From Riptortus pedestris (lineage: Eukaryota; Arthropoda; Insecta; Hemiptera; Alydidae): a stretch of 64,000 nucleotides of DNA. The stretch spans positions 20,877,501 to 20,941,500 of the forward strand of contig CM032230.1 in the NCBI GenBank assembly GCA_019009955.1, written 5' to 3'. Made by a program: the position numbers and the translations under genes. A model generated the notes under the pieces. It was given only the letters and a program-made list of their open reading frames with translations. It ran no database searches and was not told where the DNA came from. This document shows, piece by piece, positions 54,226 to 64,000 of the stretch. Position 1 is the stretch's first letter, and every line of letters starts with the position of its first letter.

Positions 54226-54273
54226 AGACCACTCAGGTGTTGCGTTAAGTAAGCAGATTTCCCACGTGCTAGA
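54226..54273 (+). mobile_element. Family H 5'-terminal fragment
   Basis: AAGACCACTCAGGTGTTGCG, TTAAGTAAGCAGATTTCCC, CACGTG only. Confidence 0.78.
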
Positions 54274-54464
54274 TTGCGAACATCGATCACACCTTACAAT
54301 ATATTAACTATTTCTCATGAAGTAAGAGGTATAAATAAACAGGATTACAAATTCAAGCTGGGCATGAGGTGTTAAAGACAGTTCCTCAGTGAAAATCATA
54401 TTACTAGGAGTGGGCGCTTACAAAAAGATCTCTGGAAATTGTAAATATGTAGCTTAATATTACA

Positions 54465-55032
54465 AAAGTCCATCGCGCAGTGGCTGCGTTAACTAAGCAG
54501 ATATCCCACGAGCGTACGTATTTGCATTTATGTAAAAATGTAAAAGTTCAATGAGAAAAATATAAGGTCTTTAGGCTTCAAACAATGTCATTTATAATAT
54601 AAAATATTATTGTTAATATAATATGAGTAGGAGTGGGGGTTTACTGAAGTCCGAAAACAGAAAAATGCAAATATCTCCGTTAATACTAAATATAGAGAAT
54701 AAATGTATGTGAAAATATTAATAAGTCTATGAACAAGAAAATTGTTCTATGCACTTTTTCGATCCGACGTATAATAACAAAGATATTTTGAATTTTCGAA
54801 TTTCTCCCCCTCTTAACCTCCTCTCCAACTGGTTCAATTACAGGGATAAACGAACACACCCTTTAATTTCGTAAGAAAAGCTTATATATCGTGTTTGGTT
54901 AAGATCAAATAAAAATTACGACCCCTAGAGCGGTAATAGATAAATAATATATTGAACAAACAACAACAACAAATAACCCCAACAATAAATATATACCCGT
55001 AATTTGAAAGAACCTCATTTTCGTCATCTCAC
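54465..55032 (+). mobile_element. Family H copy (H-a), 3' domain cut short
   Basis: AAAAGTCCATCGCGCAGTGG with hairpin, GTACGTATTTGCATTTATG, complete H-a body (AGGAGTGGGGGTTTACTGAAG), then an AACAACAACAACAA-like run instead of TA. Stops at TTTCGTCATCTCACC. Confidence 0.9.
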
Positions 55033-55063
55033 CCTCCCGATTTCATTATTGTCCTAATTCATT

Positions 55064-55694
55064 TTATTAGCAAATTTCCCTTAAGGGAAATCAGCTATTG
55101 AGCTCGTACTCATGACGCGATTTACAAAAAATGTCTAGAAATGTCCATCGATCCTACCCAGGAGATGACGAAAATGAGGTCCGTTCAAATATATATATAT
55201 ATATTTGTCTGTTACCTGCTCAAGCTGTCGCAATTTTTGTTTTATCGTTACCAAACTTGATAAATAATCGTTTAATACAAAAAGAAAGATCAAGTTCGTT
55301 AATAGCTGAAATCGAAAAAGGGTAAGAGGGGGAGTTTCGAAAATTCTTAATATCTCCGTTATTATGCGTCGGATCGAAAAATCGTATATAACCAATCTTA
55401 TTGCAAATGTAATGTTCTATAAATGTTGGCATGTACATGTTGATTATTTACTGTGATATCTATTTATTATCACTATCTTGATTATTTATTGAGATATTTG
55501 CATTTTTTAGTTTTCGGTCTTCAGTAAAGCTCCACTCCTACACATCTCAAATTTCAATATTCTATTTATTATAAATCACTTTATTTGAAGCTTAAATAAC
55601 AAATATTGTTTTCATTGAACTTTTCAGATAAATGCAAATACGTGGCGCACGTGAGAAATCTGCTTAGTTAACGCAGCCCCTGGGTGACGGACTT
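55064..55694 (-). mobile_element. Family H copy (H-a), full length
   Basis: 3' palindrome AAATTTCCCTTAAGGGAAATC (one change), CGTACTCATGACGCGATTT, a short TA run at 55190-55205, the whole H-a body and an intact 5' tip (CTGCTTAGTTAACGCAGCCCC, TGACGGACTTT). It faces the preceding copy tail to tail with about 30 bp between them. Confidence 0.94.
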
Positions 55695-55770
55695 TATATA
55701 ATTTGAAAGCTCATTTTCGTTATCTCCTATGTAGGATCGAAGGACATATAAGGAAAATTTTCTAAAATAC
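55695..55770 (+). mobile_element. Family H 3'-domain fragment
   Basis: TATATAATTTGAAAGCTCATTTTCG, CTCCTATGTAGGATCGAAGGA, then lost. It abuts the 5' end of the preceding copy in inverted orientation. Confidence 0.75.
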
Positions 55771-56115
55771 ATCCATTTTGAAAACAACCGTAGGAGATGA
55801 TAGTACTAATTCAAATAGAGGGTTTATTTGCTCCTATTAATAAAATGCGAGTCCATACGTGGGAAGTGCTGTTGAAATAATGGCATAGTGTAATGGAGAA
55901 GTGGCCAAGAGAGAGAGTGGAGGTTGTTCTAATCGGTTTAGATGATTAGAGGCGGACCTCTGGCAAGATCTGCTGCGGGGGTGTACAGCTGTCTGCTCTC
56001 ACGCATCTACAGCACACTCATCTAGAGAAGCATCTCTCATTTTACCCCCTACTATCACAGGATCTCTCTCAGTTTAGAAGATATTCCTACTGCATGTGTG
56101 GGCCGGCAATATAAT
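55771..56115. other. No gene recognised
   Basis: Unique, with moderate GC at 55900-56060. Confidence 0.45.
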
Positions 56116-56770
56116 AAAAGTCCGTCACGCAGGGCTGCGCTAACTAAGCAGATTCCCACGTATTTGTATTTGCATTCATCTCAAATCTTAAAAGTCCAAT
56201 AAGAACAAAATTTGGCATTTGAGCTTCAAATAAAGTGCTTTATAACATAATAGAATATAGTTAATATGAGATGAGTAGGAGTGGGGATTTACTGAAGACC
56301 GAAAACTAAATATGAAAATATCTCAGTTAATAATCAAGATAGTGGAAAAATGTACATAACAACATTTGTAGAACATTATATTTTCAATAAGATTGGTTCT
56401 ATACAATTTTTCGATCCGACTGCATAATAATGGATATATTAATAATTTTCGAAATTCTCCACCACCTGGTCCGATTTCAGCCGTTAACGAACTTGATCTT
56501 TCTTTTTGTATAAAACGATTATATATCAAGTTTGGTAACGTTAAAACTAAAATTTCGACCTCTAAAGCTGTAACAGACAAATATATATATATATATATAT
56601 AAATATATATCAATATATATATATATATACATACATACACACAGCTTTGAACGGACCTCATTTCCGTCATCTCCTGGGTAGGATCGATGGAAATTTGACG
56701 AAAAACTTCGAATATCGCCTCATGAGTACGACCTCAATAGCTGATTTCCCAAAAGGGAAATCTGCTAAAA
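56116..56770 (+). mobile_element. Family H copy (H-a), full length, first of a tandem pair
   Basis: AAAAGTCCGTCACGCAGGGC start (hairpin one base short), H-a body, CGATTATATATCAAG (the empty site for the MITE at 41789), an interrupted TA tract (56580-56630), and GATTTCCCAAAAGGGAAATC, whose centre is AAAA instead of TTAA. It ends TGCTAAAA exactly at the start of the next copy. Confidence 0.95.
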
Positions 56771-57386
56771 GTCCGTAACCCAGGGGCTGCGTAAACTAAG
56801 CAGATCTCCCTCGTGAAGTTTAACAATAGATAAATATACTGGTAGCACAACACCACCGTGAATATTAAGTGAATAAATACAAACGGTAATAAGAAAACTT
56901 TCTCCTCCCGACGAGAAGCGTCTGTAATGTAAACGAACAGCTCTGCCACCCTCTCAACGGAAAGAAAAATAATTATTGAAATATATCAGAATACAAAATA
57001 AAAATAATTATGACTAATACTGTAATTTATAATGAATCAGAAATTTTTTTATTTTAATCATATTTTAGTAGTCCAAAAACTTATGTTCGAGTGGGGGGGG
57101 GGGTTATTTAAGCTTCGAATATTGTGGTTCATTATGCAACAGAGTACTGTATATTTGACGTGTAGGAGTGGAGATTTGCTGAAGGCTGAACATTGAAAAA
57201 TGCAAATATCTCAGTTAATGTACAAGATAGAGAATAAATGTGCAATAAGATGGTTGAATACAATTTTTCGATCCACTGTATAATAACAGAGATAATTCGA
57301 ATTATCGAAAATCCCCACTCTAACTCCCCCCCCCTTCTGATTTCAGTAATTAAGGGACTTGATCCTTCTTTTTACTTATAACACAC

Positions 57387-57441
<55 letters not shown>
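56767..57441 (+). mobile_element. Family H copy (H-d mosaic), second of a tandem pair
   Basis: Starts AAAAGTCCGTAACCCAGGGG, sharing its A run with the preceding 3' end. H-c-type 5' domain, then H-a-type middle (CGTGTAGGAGTGGAGATTTGC). Runs into a TA tract (57390-57441) and lacks the 3' domain. Confidence 0.9.
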
Positions 57442-57443
<2 letters not shown>

Positions 57444-57915
57444 TTAAAAAAGAAATATTCTAATTATAAGAAGTGCCAGAATGAATGGAATTTGCAGAAC
57501 AATAAAATCCGTCTTCACATTAGGTGGGACAGAGAATCGAGATGTAACAAATCTTACAGCTTCCACCAATACATACCAAATATAACTACAACATAATTAA
57601 GAGGACACTACAAAAGGACACCATTTCTAACTGAAAATGGACAGACAGGATACGTATTTGGCGATACTATATTAATGTTGTTACGACACACAAAAAACAC
57701 GAACGTTTATACATATAAACTCTGACAGCTTGACACTAAATAAAACTCGATCAAAATTAATAATAAAAATAATTTTAAAAGGAGGCCATTGGCCAGAACC
57801 TACTATATTATTTAATGAATATAATAAAGAACTCAGGTTTATCTAAAGTATAGATATAGATTTAAAGTTGACTATAAGGAATGCAAATTATAATTTAGTA
57901 TAAATTATGCCTTAC
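57442..57915. other. No gene recognised
   Basis: AT-rich unique sequence with no supported frame. Confidence 0.45.
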
Positions 57916-57919
57916 TTAA

Positions 57920-58280
57920 CACGTTCGCTGCTGCATCGGTCCCCGGGGTCCGATGGTCATCTAGTCTATCAAGACGGGCCCCTCTCCTTCAGTCCACTCC
58001 AAAAAGACGAAGGCTCTAGCAAGCTTATTATGAGAGATATTTTAACGGGGATGTTCATTAGTTGTAGACGACATCGGACGCCGGGGACTTCTCCTGGCTT
58101 TGCTGGTGCTAGTTCTAGGTTTGGAGGACTGATTGCTCTGCTAATTCATTCATTTGGTTCACTTGAATTGTCAAGAAAATGCGATAACTTCGAAAACTAT
58201 AACTATATCGGTCCCCGGGGTCCGATACAGGTTTTAAAGTTAGGACAGGCATCGGACGCCGGGGACCGATGCAGTTTCCC
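57920..58280. mobile_element. TTAA-flanked element with GC-rich inverted repeats (piggyBac-like, tentative)
   Basis: TTAA at 57916-57919 and 58281-58284. Just inside, CTGCATCGGTCCCCGG (57930) is repeated inverted as CCGGGGACCGATGCAG (58259-58274), a 25-bp match with one mismatch. Two further copies of the near-palindromic TCGGTCCCCGGGGTCCGAT motif or its half lie at about 58071 and 58206. TTAA flanks and a CACGTTCGCTGC start fit piggyBac-type non-autonomous elements. However, the right TTAA also belongs to an H palindrome (TTTCCCTTAAGGG), so the match could be coincidence or insertion at that site. The 125-codon frame across it is not recognisable. Confidence 0.5.
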
Positions 58281-58301
58281 TTAAGGGAAATCTGCTAAAA
58301 A
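58275..58301 (+). mobile_element. Family H 3' tip
   Basis: TTTCCCTTAAGGGAAATCTGC and TAAAA remain; everything upstream is replaced by the TTAA-flanked element. Confidence 0.8.
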
Positions 58302-58308
58302 GGAAACT

Positions 58309-58375
58309 AGTTCCTTCCGCAGGGGCTGCGTAAACTAAGCAGATTTCCCTCGTGAAGTTTAACAACAGAATCGTA
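58309..58375 (+). mobile_element. Family H 5' fragment
   Basis: AGTTCCTTCCGCAGGGGCTGCG, AAACTAAGCAGATTTCCC, TCGTGAAGTTTAACAACAG. It lies only a few bases after the 3' tip of another copy, a second near-tandem junction. Confidence 0.85.
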
Positions 58376-58467
58376 ACTAAGGAAAAGCAAAACAATAGCA
58401 TTCGTTGTTTTTTTTTTTAAATTTCATTTATTATTTTTATTAATATTAATTTGGCTTATGTCACAAT

Positions 58468-58848
58468 TAGCAGATTTCCCTTATTTAGCAGAACCAATCT
58501 TATTTCAAATTAAATGTACTATATATTGTTAAATACATTTATTCACTATCGTGAATATTAACCGAGATATTTGCATTTTTCAGTTTTCAGCCATCAGCAA
58601 ACCGCCATTTCTACTCTTGTTACATAAACAATACTCTGCTACATAATAAATCACATTATTCGAAGTTTAAATACCATAAATTATATTCAAGAGACATTTA
58701 TTATACGAGATACATGCAAATACATCCTGGTTCCCTTGTTTCCGTTTGTATTTATTCACGGTGGTGTTGCGTTACCAGTATGTACTCGTAGATTTATGTA
58801 TTACTAAACTTCACGGGGGAAATCTGCTTAGTTTACGCACCCCCTGTT
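58468..58848 (-). mobile_element. Family H copy (H-d mosaic), internally deleted
   Basis: Reverse: TTAGCAGATTTCCCTTATTTAG, then AACCAATCTTATTTCAAATT (3' half deleted), H-a middle, then an H-c-type 5' domain (CCGTTTGTATTTATTCACGG, TGGTGTTGCG) and tip CTGCTTAGTTTACGCACCCC. Confidence 0.85.
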
Positions 58849-58970
58849 TTATATTATTATATGATAATTCATTAATAAATTGTAAATATTTCAAAAATAT
58901 ATATAAACATAACTCTAGATACATACTAGATGTAATATGTCATGTTGCAATGGAACATGTACTCCTTTCC

Positions 58971-59470
58971 TTTTAGCAGATTTAACCTTAAGGGAAATCA
59001 GCTATTGAGGACGTACTCTTGACACGATTTTTAAAATGGTTCTTCAAATGTCTATCGATCCTATCAAGGAGATGACGAAAATGAGGTCCGTTCAAAAGTG
59101 TATATATCTATCTATATATTTGTCTTTACCGCTTTAGAGGTCGCAATTATTGTATCATCGTTACGATACTCGATATTTAATCATTTTATGTAAAAAGAAA
59201 AATCAAGTTCGTCAATGGCTGAAATCAGACCAATGGGAGGGGGGGGGGATTAGGGAGGAGGATGTCCGAAAAATCGGAATATCTCTGATACTATACGTCG
59301 GATCGAAAAATTGTATAGACCCAATCTTATTGCAAATTCAATGTTCTATAAATATTGTGATCTATACATATTTTCTGTATGATAAATATTAACCGAGATA
59401 TTCGAATTTTATAGTTTTCCGCTTTGAGTAAACCCCCACTCCTACTCATGTTATATTATTAATAACTTGA
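58971..59470 (-). mobile_element. Family H copy (H-a), 5' end missing
   Basis: TTTTAGCAGATTTAACCTTAAGGG (3' end, one arm altered), CATCGATCCTATCAAGGAGAT form, short CTATCTATATATT instead of a TA run, a 10-G block at about 59239, and H-a middle to CCCCCACTCCTACTCATG. Confidence 0.88.
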
Positions 59471-59889
59471 TATTCTTTTTCCCTATACAGCTTCATCCAT
59501 TTAGTTAGTAGAATGAAATAGTCGGTCTAGAACGGTTTCCACTCTTGTTAATAATATGGGATATTATTCATAGTTGCGTAGTTTTATATAATTATATTCA
59601 GATAATATGCATTTGTTCTGGAGACATCGACACGATTTCATTCATATTTTTATTGAAAACAATCGTATGAAACTATATATAAAATTTATCTCACTTTCAA
59701 CTGAATTGGGGTTCCATTTTTATATCTAATACTTATTTATTGTGGAATATACAACACTACATTTAGGACATAAAATAGGCTAATATATTAAATAACACAA
59801 CAACTGGCGAGCCAGTTCAGGACTAAAATAACAGACAAATGGTGAGCCAACGAGAAAATAGAATACACAGAATATATAATACTAATATC
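59471..59889. other. No gene recognised
   Basis: AT-rich unique sequence. Confidence 0.45.
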
Positions 59890-60052
59890 ATTTTACACCG
59901 GCCTCATCTCCTACGTAGGATTGATGGACCCAGAATATTTAATTAGTAATAAGATTGGTTCTATACACTTATTGATCCGACTTATATTAACAGATTAACG
60001 AACTAGATATTTCTGTTTTACATAGAATGAATAAATATAAAGATTGGTAACT
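59890..60052 (+). mobile_element. Family H fragments, fused
   Basis: CGGCCTCATCTCCTACGTAGG (3' domain) lies before AATAAGATTGGTTCTATACAC and AACGAACTAGATATTTC (body), the reverse of family order. Confidence 0.65.
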
Positions 60053-60063
60053 ATTTATTTATT

Positions 60064-60685
60064 CTATACTAGCGGACACGGCAGATAATTGATAATTGAT
60101 GATATATCAAACGATTAAGATATTAAATTTAATAATATTATGTTTAATACAAAAACTGCTTTTGATAATACAAAAAATACTTTTATTATGGGCACGTTTG
60201 CCTAAAAAAAATAGAAAATGAAATATCGTGAATATTTTATTCAGGAGAACCTAAAAAATTTAATATAGCTTATAATCATGGAATGGTACTTCACATACCG
60301 AGTTTTGTTAAGACGGTTCAATCGTTAGTGACCACTAAAGTTAGTTCCCTACTTTAATTTATATAACTGTGTGTAAGTATAAGTGTATAACTCGTTTATA
60401 CTTTATTATACGACAAAAGTGAATATAACAAAAGATACTCTAAATAACAACATAAACAACTTTTGTTATGTGCATGTACCCTCGCCCAAAAACCAATAGG
60501 AAACGAAATATCGCTATTTTTGTTTTTAGGCCTCCCTATCTGCCGGGCTGATTTGTGAATCGAAACCACTCAGGGCGTCATTCAAACGCGTACAAGAAAA
60601 AATCATTCAAATCGGTCCAGCCGTTTAGGAGTTCAGTGACATACACACGTACAGTAGAATTACATATATTTGAAGATATAAAAAA

Positions 60686-60735
<50 letters not shown>
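60064..60735 (+). mobile_element. Family P element with (TA)n at its 3' edge
   Basis: TACTAGCGGACACGGCAG start, GGCACGTTTGCCTAAAAAA, one CGTTTATACTTTATTATACG module, and the end TCGGTCCAGCCGTTTAGGAG..CACGTACAGTAGAATTACATATA. A 46-bp TA run follows. Closest to the copy at 48780. Confidence 0.72.
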
Positions 60736-60739
<4 letters not shown>

Positions 60740-61083
60740 AACGTGTACAAGTATTCATTGAATGAGTATAATAAATGGCCAAAACCATTAACTTTTTAAA
60801 ATATCGTGGCAAATGAAGATGCGAGGATCGTCAATAGAAGCGCCTTAAAAAAACACGACGTATTAATATATTACATGTAAAATAGGAATATAAACAAGAA
60901 GAAGTGTGTTACTGCAAGCATGTAATGTTCGTGGGAAAGACAAATACTTTTTCCTTTTTAAACAAATTTAATTTAAATATCCACAATGTATGTATTTTTG
61001 AAAGGAAGCGTATATATGAACAAAATACAGTCGGGAGTTAGTCTTTCATTGACTAGAACAAGGCATCTCTACTTGCCTCTTCT
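60736..61083. other. No gene recognised
   Basis: AT-rich unique sequence. Confidence 0.45.
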
Positions 61084-61597
61084 TATTAGCAGATTTCCCT
61101 AAAGGGAAATTAGATGTAATTTTCGAAAATTTTCTTCAAATGTCCAACCATCCAAACTAATAGATGGCGAAAATGAGCTCCGTAGAAAATTGTGTATATA
61201 TGTCTGTTAGCGCTCTAGCGGTCGCAATTTTTGTCTTATTGTGACCAAAATCGATATATAAGCGTTTTATAAAAAATGAAAGGTGAAGTTCGAAAACGAC
61301 TGAAATAAGACATTGTGAAGGGGGGGGGGGGTTAGGCGGACGGGCTTTCGAAAGATTATGAAACCGATCAAAATATTGTATAGAACCAATCTTATTGCAT
61401 GTATAATGTTCGATAAATGTTATTTTCACTATCTCGATTATTAACCGAGATATTTTTATTTTATAGTTTTCGGCCTTGAGTAATCACATCCCCCCTTCCA
61501 ACTCATGCCATACCGACAATAAGCTGTTATATTATGAAGCACAATATTTGAAATATAAATTCTAAATATTGGTTTCATTGAAATTTTACTTTTTATA
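61084..61597 (-). mobile_element. Family H copy (H-a), 5' end missing
   Basis: TTAGCAGATTTCCCTAAAGGG, CGCTCTAGCGGTCGCAATTT, a 13-G block near 61320, GAGATATTTTTATTTTATAG, and H-a middle to TTGGTTTCATTGAAATTTTAC. No TA expansion (TATATATGT only). A small plus-strand 3'-domain scrap follows at 61610-61655. Confidence 0.87.
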
Positions 61598-62581
61598 TAT
61601 GTATTTATTCGCCTATGGTCATTTGAAGTAATTTTTCAAAAATCGCGTTAGGTGCAGAACCGCAAAAGCTAATCTGGTATAAACATTGGCGAAGCTAGTG
61701 AAGAATAAGCCTTCCGCTCGTCAGGCTAAGCCCGCTCGAAAGGAAACTGACTTGATAAAGTAAATATCCGAGTTGAATGAGGGGTTCATGAATGGCGGGC
61801 GAGTTAACAGGATGAATTAAGTGAACTCAACCTTAAGGTGGAGTTGCTCATTGAAAAACGGTCACTTAAGCGGCTTTCACTTGAAAAGAGCTATGAGCCT
61901 TTAAGTATGTGACGGAGCAAGACTGCGCTCAAACTTCTGAATTAATAGCCTATTTATTTATGAGCCGGTAAAGTTTCCCTCTCTTCCCCTAAACTTTTCT
62001 TCCTGTTTCAATGGCCGGCCCCACAAAACCTCAGGGCCAACTCTCACTCCGTTGAGAAGAATATTTAGTCCCTAAAAATCCAACAATAACTCTCTCCCCC
62101 TCCCCCCATACACAAAATACTAACCATAAAAGTTTTTACTTAAATAACATCCATATTTCCTTTACCTCAAGAAAAGAAACTTATCTGAACTGAAATTCCT
62201 ACTTTATCCGGCGATCACCTCCACCCAGCATTGAAAAATTCAAATGGAATTATAGACACAAAATAAAAATTAAAGAACTTTGTTTTGTAATATTGATTAT
62301 TTTCCCTATTACTACATATATTGTATATCGAATATTCCATTCTCATATTTATTTAATGATATCTTGTACATTATATATACTTATTTGTTAATGACTTTTA
62401 TATGTATATATGGCATTTGTACATAGGCCAACTAAATTGTATTTTATGAAAAAAATTATTGAAACTAACCCACTCCACTGTAGGCAGGATCGAAAGATGG
62501 AACGAACAAATAGAGAGAATTACATAAATATACTCCCCTTTCTGAACTGAGAAAAAAAAATCATGAAAGAATAGAAAGGCG
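61598..62581. other. Unique sequence, no gene recognised
   Basis: 61690-62050 has raised GC and few stops in short runs but no frame I recognise; AT-rich to the right. Confidence 0.5.
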
Positions 62582-62860
62582 CTCATAAATAACATTAGTA
62601 TATAATCTTTCGCCCATTTTTGAGTTGCTGGGTAATGGTGATGGAATTATTATCTTAGTTCAGAAAAGAAAGGCCTCGTTCCTTCACAGCTGTTTATTCT
62701 ATGTGACAGAGCGCTTTCAGAGCATACACCTCCATCATCAGCAATAAAACAACTGTGCAGGAACGAGACCATTCTATTCTTAACTAATATAATAATTCCA
62801 TCACCATTGCTCAGCAACTCAAAAATGGATGAAAGATTAAATGCTAATGTTAATTATGAA
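62582..62860. mobile_element. Long foldback, arms of about 116 bp
   Basis: TCATAAATAACATTAG.. through GCCTCGTTCCTTCACAGCTG (62582-62697) is repeated in reverse complement from CAACTGTGCAGGAACGAGAC to CTAATGTTAATTATGA (62744-62860), with roughly 90 percent pairing. The loop is 46 bp and contains CATCATCAGC. No frame of note. It would transcribe into a long hairpin RNA; origin unknown (foldback/MITE or inverted duplication). Confidence 0.88.
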
Positions 62861-63006
62861 TGCACACTTTCTGATGCTAAGGCTAATTGGGACGTGCCAA
62901 CTACTGGTTACCACCCATTTCAAGCCAGGCTGAGACTAAGGGTTTTATTTAACGAGTTGCCTCACTAAATAAACTCTTATTGCCCGGATGAGAATCGGAC
63001 TCGCCT
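62861..63006 (-). mobile_element. Family S SINE, old and 5'-truncated
   Basis: GCACACTTTCTGATGCTAAGG, TTGGGACGTGCCAACTACTGG, CAAGCCAGGCTGAGACTAAG and GATGAGAATCGGACTCGCC keep the family order with many changes. Confidence 0.78.
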
Positions 63007-63009
63007 ATA

Positions 63010-63390
63010 AAAACTTCGAATAAGGTGGTTGATATTATAACAACGTATAGTTAATATGAGTAGGAGTGGGGGGGGGGGGTAGTGGCTGAAACCCCAAAAC
63101 TACAAAATACTAATACCTCAGTTGAGAGAACGAATGTATATAATAACTTTTATAATTTAATGTTCTATGGCATTGGTACTTTACAATTTTTCAGTCAGAA
63201 GTATGATAACGGAAATATTTTAAATTGTTGAAATTCCCCACCTCCTAATGGTATGGCCATTAAAGAACTTAATAATCAGTATTCCTTGAAACGTATACAT
63301 ATCCCGTTTGGTAACTATCGAACAAAAATTTGTCGAAATTTTTCGGAAATCGTGACACAACCTCAATAGCTAATTTCCCTTAAGGTAATG
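63010..63390 (+). mobile_element. Family H copy (H-a), shortened and diverged
   Basis: Starts at AACTTCGAATAAGGTGGTTG. 12-G block near 63070. Passes from GGTAACTATCGAACAAAAATT straight to GTCGAAATTTTTCGGAAATCG (TA region deleted). Ends CTAATTTCCCTTAAGG. Confidence 0.8.
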
Positions 63391-63430
63391 TAGCTTTCCG
63401 ATGGCTTAAAAGGTTTTGAGGGTCTCTATA

Positions 63431-63773
63431 AAAAGTCTATCATGCAGGGGTTGCGTTACCTTAGCAGATTTCTCACGTGCGTCACGTATTTGCATTTAAA
63501 TCAAAATCCAAAAATTCAATGAAAACAATTTTTGGTATTCCGACTTCAAATAAAGTGGATCATTATATAGCAGCTTATTGTTAATTTTTGAGTAGGAGGG
63601 GATTACTCACGGCTGAAAACTAAAAAATGCTCGGTTAATAATCAAGATAGTGAAAAAAACGTACATAACAACATAGATGATTACATTCGGAATAAGATTG
63701 ATTCTATACAATTTTTTGATTCCCCTTCAAACCCTCCTCCCACTGGTCGGATCTCAGCCGTAAACGAACTTGA
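63431..63773 (+). mobile_element. Family H copy (H-a), cut by the next copy
   Basis: AAAAGTCTATCATGCAGGGG start, GCGTCACGTATTTGCATTTAA, and body to AAACGAACTTGAT, where a reversed H 3' end begins. Confidence 0.9.

Positions 63774-64000
<227 letters not shown>

Noticed and set aside
57907..58284. 125-codon frame
   Set aside because: It lies inside a GC-rich inverted-repeat element; the absence of stops follows from base composition, and no domain is recognisable.

Overview
This is AT-rich, repeat-dominated eukaryotic DNA, most likely from an arthropod and probably an insect. The grounds are the tRNA-derived SINE, the non-autonomous Helentron-like (HINE-type) repeats, gypsy-like LTR remnants, long TA microsatellites, and initiator-like TCAGT motifs downstream of a TATA box. 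I cannot name the species. I find no intact protein-coding gene, no genuine tRNA or rRNA gene, and no CRISPR array. The longest open frames run through microsatellites or repeat bodies.

The dominant component is one interspersed family, called family H here. I recognise about 50 copies and fragments, roughly 21 kb or a third of the window. A complete copy (best at 49883-50487) has five parts in order: a 5' mini-hairpin (CGCAG-ggg-CTGCG), a subterminal AGCAGATTTCCC, a body ending at a palindromic ACCGCTAGAGCGGT-like site, a variable (TA)n tract, and a 3' terminus made of a 20-bp palindrome followed by TGCTAAAA. The 3' palindrome contains the inverted copy of the 5' subterminal repeat. This is the published architecture of non-autonomous Helentrons (HINEs, such as Drosophila DINE-1/INE-1). 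Four 5' subtypes occur: H-a, H-b, H-c and a mosaic H-d. One pair of copies is joined exactly head-to-tail.

The second family (family S) is a tRNA-derived SINE of about 225 bp with an A/B-box head and a conserved body. There are 12 copies plus fragments, and several have 10-13 bp target duplications. A third family (family P, four copies) begins with a TACCCGGC-like motif, ends with CGGTTCAGCCGTTT-like sequence, and sits next to TA runs.

Layout by region. 1-1866: 116-bp satellite. 3.4-7.2 kb: two P elements and an H copy. 7.3-11.5 kb: degenerate TAAATAAACAATATTATT arrays containing H and S insertions, a retrotransposon pol tail, and a 25-bp minisatellite that starts at an LTR edge. 12-15.7 kb: mostly unique DNA plus a foldback. 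15.7-18.2 kb: minisatellite of about 113 bp split by a SINE. 18.3-25 kb: H and S copies. 25.9-31.8 kb: two diverged solo-LTR-like blocks flanking H copies and a degenerate repeat of about 215 bp. 32-34.6 kb: the longest unique stretch. 35-48 kb: many H copies, a decayed transposon gene, a TA-flanked MITE and a GC-rich structured island. 48-52.4 kb: a third degenerate repeat. 54-60 kb: densest H cluster and a TTAA-flanked element. 60-64 kb: P and H copies and a long foldback.

Nothing here works together as a pathway. The window reads as intergenic or intronic DNA built by successive waves of non-autonomous elements, and nesting gives relative ages. The satellite at 15.7-18.2 kb is older than the SINE inside it. 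H copies are older than the MITE at 41789-41995 and the insertion at 22342-22540.
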